Shown here piece after piece: positions 6,716 through 7,899 of a DNA stretch of 7,899 nucleotides. The position numbers and the translations under genes were made by a program. Each line of letters starts with the position of its first letter. Within the stretch, counting starts at the first letter, position 1. Under the pieces are notes generated by a model. It saw nothing but the letters and a program-made list of their open reading frames with translations. It did not search any database and had not been told where the DNA came from. The stretch comes from JBCCRH01 sp039208045 (GTDB taxonomy: Bacteria > Bacteroidota > Bacteroidia > Chitinophagales > Saprospiraceae), in NCBI GenBank assembly GCA_039208045.1, contig JBCCRH010000307.1, positions 1-7,899 of the forward strand, in the 5' to 3' direction.

Positions 6716-7899
6716 TAAGCTACTGCCTTTTATCCAGATTTCTTGGCCATCAATAAGTTGGAGCTGTGCCATGAAGACGTAGACGCCAGGACTAAGCAGT
6801 CGGCCATTGCACCTACCGTCCCAGCCAAAAGCCTCGGTATTTGGGGGGAAGTTGCTTTGCGCAAAACAAGCCCCTCCCCAGCGATCAAAAATTTTAAATT
6901 CGAGTACTTGCTCCACTTGGTAGGGATTGGCAAAAATTACTAGTCGATCATTGATGCCATCCTCATTGGGCGAGAAGGCGTTAGGCACAAAGTAATCAGC
7001 CTCCACCTTGACCTCTATCGTTAGGGGGTACTCAAAGCGGCAGCCATTGATATCCTGTATCTTCAGCAGAAGCTCCGCATTGCCCAAGGCACGGAAACTC
7101 GGCATCAAGCAGTCGATACAATCCAACTCGGCGCCAGAAACCCATCGAATATTGCTGAGCTGTTCCGCTGGAACTTGCAAGAGGGGCTGTAGCTGCACTT
7201 CCTCCCCAAAAGTAACCTCCATCCATTCGGGAAGTTTCACCACTTCTGGCACCAGTTTGGGCATAAAAAAGCGTTGTTCTAGCTGGCAATTATTGGCATC
7301 TTTGGTAAGTAGATTATACCACTGGCCACTGGCGAGTTGATCAAAAAGTCGATCATCTGTAAAGCTATTCCCCGCATTGATACTATATTGATAAGGTGGT
7401 GTCCCACCCGAGGTAGTAAAATCAAGCGTATCTTGTAAAAAGGCCTCGCAATTGAGCTCTAGCGGAGCCAGCGCGGAGGGTTCTGTAATCAAATAGTTTA
7501 GCGTTTTTGTACAGCCTTTTGCATCTAAAATATGCAGATCAACAGGCCCTGCGGGTAGATTTTGCTGTTGCAAAATACCGGTAGCGCCGGTACTCCACTC
7601 CCAGGTCAGTGGCAGCACCCCTCCGTTGATTGCTACCTCAATCGCCCCATCCTGCCCGCCAAAGCAACGTACTGGCTGCACGGCTGCTTCTACTTCAATA
7701 GGAGCCATATCAATACGACCACTGCCTTCCATACTTCCAGCGCACGCTGCATCTTCAAAATAGAATAACTCATAAGTCCCATTTTGAGTGACAGGCGCAT
7801 AAAATGGATTGTTCCATACGGAAGTGAAGGTAGTATCCACCTGCCCATCCCGCGCCAAAGTAAAGTGCCAAGGGGCTACTCCCGTAAAATCTACTCTAA
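6704..7899 (-). CDS. T9SS type B sorted surface protein with SprB-like repeats (5' end outside window)
   Basis: C-terminal 397 residues of a larger secreted protein. The frame continues through the window edge without a stop; a TTG at 7856-7858 lies inside a domain and is not a real start. Counting from the edge: residues 1-65 are an Ig-like repeat (Gly-Val-Ala-Pro-Trp, then Asn-Gly-Thr-Tyr and Cys-Ala-Gly-Ser). Residues 68-138 are a SprB repeat with CFGGQDGAIEV (78-88) and a closing Asp-Ala-Lys-Gly-Cys. Residues 144-213 are a degenerate second copy with GGTPPYQYSI (164-173). Residues 215-298 are a PKD-like domain with Cys-Ile-Asp-Cys. Residues 300-397 are the gliding-motility-type CTD: VPNAFSPNEDGIND (304-317), FKIFDRWG (334-341), WDG and PGVYVF. 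This CTD directs secretion by T9SS and cell-surface attachment. Type B CTD proteins usually need a PorP/SprF-like partner; none is in view. The likely role is adhesion or ligand capture; no enzymatic domain is visible. Confidence 0.9.
   Translation of the reverse strand, partial: RVDFTGVAPWHFTLARDGQVDTTFTSVWNNPFYAPVTQNGTYELFYFEDAACAGSMEGSGRIDMAPIEVEAAVQPVRCFGGQDGAIEVAINGGVLPLTWEWSTGATGILQQQNLPAGPVDLHILDAKGCTKTLNYLITEPSALAPLELNCEAFLQDTLDFTTSGGTPPYQYSINAGNSFTDDRLFDQLASGQWYNLLTKDANNCQLEQRFFMPKLVPEVVKLPEWMEVTFGEEVQLQPLLQVPAEQLSNIRWVSGAELDCIDCLMPSFRALGNAELLLKIQDINGCRFEYPLTIEVKVEADYFVPNAFSPNEDGINDRLVIFANPYQVEQVLEFKIFDRWGGACFAQSNFPPNTEAFGWDGRCNGRLLSPGVYVFMAQLQLIDGQEIWIKGSSLLIK

Noticed and set aside
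7008..7340. 110-residue open frame on the plus strand inside the T9SS gene
   Set aside because: Fully antisense to strongly recognisable SprB/PKD-like coding sequence; its composition (Ser, Arg, Cys-rich) is typical of a shadow frame.
7856..7858. TTG as the start of the right-hand minus-strand gene
   Set aside because: The frame stays open upstream to the window edge, and the residues before the TTG (Gly-Val-Ala-Pro-Trp-His-Phe-Thr) complete an Ig-like repeat strand, so the codon is internal.
1..7899. Mobile elements, CRISPR arrays, RNA genes, phage or defence systems
   Set aside because: No transposase, terminal inverted repeats, regularly spaced repeats, tRNA or rRNA segments, and no recognised defence genes; a MoxR/VWA defence-type system was considered for the ViaA-like gene but there is no ATPase or effector neighbour.

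Overview
The window looks like a chromosomal segment from a Bacteroidota organism, most likely of the Saprospiraceae/Lewinella type. The evidence is a truncated adhesin-like protein with SprB-type repeats and a type IX secretion (T9SS) type B C-terminal domain, a surface-lipoprotein beta-propeller of the DUF5074/YncE kind, and start sites mostly lacking a strong Shine-Dalgarno sequence. No rRNA, tRNA, insertion sequence, phage gene or CRISPR array is visible. Coding density is very high; the only gaps are 110 and 134 bases.

Layout from left to right: (1) 20-1432 (+), an uncharacterised 470-residue, almost wholly helical protein with TPR-like C-terminal helix pairs. (2) 1424-3559 (-), the ferrous-iron transporter FeoB, and 3556-3783 (-), its small partner FeoA. 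They overlap as ATGA and form a feoAB operon transcribed leftwards. (3) 3784-3893, a 110-base AT-rich gap in front of feoA holding a candidate operator dyad. (4) 3894-5525 (-), a 543-residue VWA-domain protein closely resembling ViaA, the partner of the MoxR-type AAA+ ATPase RavA. No ATPase gene lies beside it. (5) 5526-5659, a divergent intergenic region. (6) 5660-6715 (+), a DUF5074-type beta-propeller lipoprotein related to the class that includes the cobalamin-binding BtuG. (7) 6704-7899 (-), the C-terminal 397 residues of a T9SS type B surface protein whose N-terminus lies beyond the window.

The minus-strand genes viaA-feoA-feoB could form one transcription unit or two (viaA, then feoAB). 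The pairing is interesting because enterobacterial RavA-ViaA has been linked to Fe-S and respiratory functions, so co-location with Fe(II) uptake may be functional. The propeller and the T9SS protein converge tail to tail and could be parts of an outer-surface nutrient-capture locus, but no TonB-dependent receptor is in view. Both convergent pairs overlap at their stop codons (by 9 and 12 bases), leaving no separate terminator region.

I found no clearly unprecedented system. The points most worth following are the viaA-feoAB linkage without ravA, the feoA upstream dyad, the unnamed protein at the left edge and the lipoprotein/T9SS pair.
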